The translations under genes were made by a program, and so were the position numbers. Below the pieces are notes generated by a model. That model had not been told where the DNA came from. It ran no database searches and was given only the letters and a program-made list of their open reading frames with translations. Below, in pieces: positions 63,546 through 64,000 of a stretch of 64,000 nucleotides of DNA. Source of the stretch: Ixodes scapularis (Eukaryota; Arthropoda; Arachnida; Ixodida; Ixodidae); NCBI RefSeq assembly GCF_016920785.2, contig NW_024609846.1, positions 120,617,473 through 120,681,472 on the forward strand, in the 5' to 3' direction. The stretch's first letter is position 1; each line of letters starts with the position of its first letter.

Positions 63546-63829
63546 TTAAAGGGATACTTCACCAATATTTGAAATATTCCCGTCGTGTTCAAAAATAGGT
63601 TGAATATGATCCACAATATCCGTAAATGGCAGTCGCACGTTTGTATTTTGAGCCTGGTGGCTGTATTTTTCGTTATAAACGGCCCACTCTGGCAAGCGCT
63701 CGGAGAAGGCCCAGCGGAGACCACGTGACATCCAACGCAATCGTGACGTAGGTCGTCTCAAGACGAGCGAAGCTACGGCGAGGCTGATGTCGAGAGAATG
63801 GCCTAGTCGTTCCAGCCACCGAAGCGGCT
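63546..63829. repeat. AAAGGGATACTTCACC-type repeat copy and unassigned DNA
   Basis: TTAAAGGGATACTTCACCAA at 63546 resembles the AAAGGG..CACTGACACC starts elsewhere, more distantly. It adjoins the truncated end of the LINE. Confidence 0.35.
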
Positions 63830-63960
63830 GCTTTTGTACGAATGTTGAGTGACGGGTTAATCTTCTATAATCTTGTAGGGGGACAATAGCGACTTCTGCG
63901 ACACACAAAAGGCATTCTCGGGAAAAGGGGAGTTCCTCCTTCCCCTCTTCTCTCGTCGTG
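63830..63960. repeat. Dispersed repeat, copy B (partner 39706-39910)
   Basis: Matches 39706-39910 in the same orientation, shorter by internal deletions. Shared blocks are CTTCTATAATCTT, AATAGCGAC and CTTCCCCTCTTCTCT. Confidence 0.7.
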
Positions 63961-64000
63961 GCCGGAGGCGAGGAGACCTCCGTTACTAGCTGTCAAGGTT

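Overview
The window looks like intergenic, repeat-dense DNA from a large arthropod genome. A hard tick (Ixodidae) is the best guess. Four copies of a tRNA-headed SINE that resembles the tick 'Ruka' family point that way, as do the AT-rich hAT-type MITEs whose ends begin TAGGG. RNase-H-bearing LINEs and Ty3/gypsy elements fit but are less specific. This identification rests on memory of those families; no search was run. I found no host protein-coding gene that I would defend. Almost every long reading frame belongs to a transposable element, and most carry stops or frameshifts. One 100-base run of N (47596-47695) marks an assembly gap inside a giant palindrome.

Layout. 0-14 kb: a 165-bp duplication, several MITEs and foldbacks (1280-1466, 8517-9359, 10643-10829, 11350-11497, 12593-12984), two SINEs, a broken YqaJ-like nuclease gene, a Ty3/gypsy integrase fragment, a decayed hAT transposon, a solo LTR and a 70-bp minisatellite. 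14-32 kb: a 5'-truncated LINE with an open 664-codon reverse transcriptase frame, a heavily decayed second LINE, a nearly full-length but broken I-type LINE (gag, endonuclease, RT, RNase H) and a minus-strand Ty3/gypsy element. The I-type LINE abuts the truncated 3' LTR of the Ty3/gypsy element, whose RT is itself split by a 1.6-kb insertion with a CTGTC target duplication. 32-51 kb: no genes, but inverted segments, a THAP-domain fragment, tRNA-like units, a 3.6-kb hAT-type element with a perfect 8-bp duplication, a palindrome of about 2.4 kb, a minisatellite and a possible MULE-type transposase fragment.

51-57 kb: the best preserved element, a 5.9-kb minus-strand Ty3/gypsy retrotransposon (51201-57087) with two 411-bp LTRs, an ATAT target duplication, gag, protease, RT, RNase H and integrase. 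Each LTR carries a tRNA-Gly(CCC)-like Pol III unit with A box, B box and T5 terminator. A related solo LTR at 10966-11334 has the same ATAT duplication but lacks this cassette.

57-61.5 kb: two inverted arms made of two minisatellites in the same order, with the same variant units and the same small internal inversion. This is the architecture of a foldback (FB) transposon. Its core has been entered by a hAT-type element that holds another, related one. 62.4-63.5 kb is the 3' end of another RNase-H LINE, on the minus strand.

The elements are layered: hAT elements inside a foldback, a LINE against an LTR, a repeat-bounded insertion inside RT, and a foldback inside a MITE. The strongest candidates for something undescribed are the Pol III cassette in the LTR and the paired-minisatellite foldback element.
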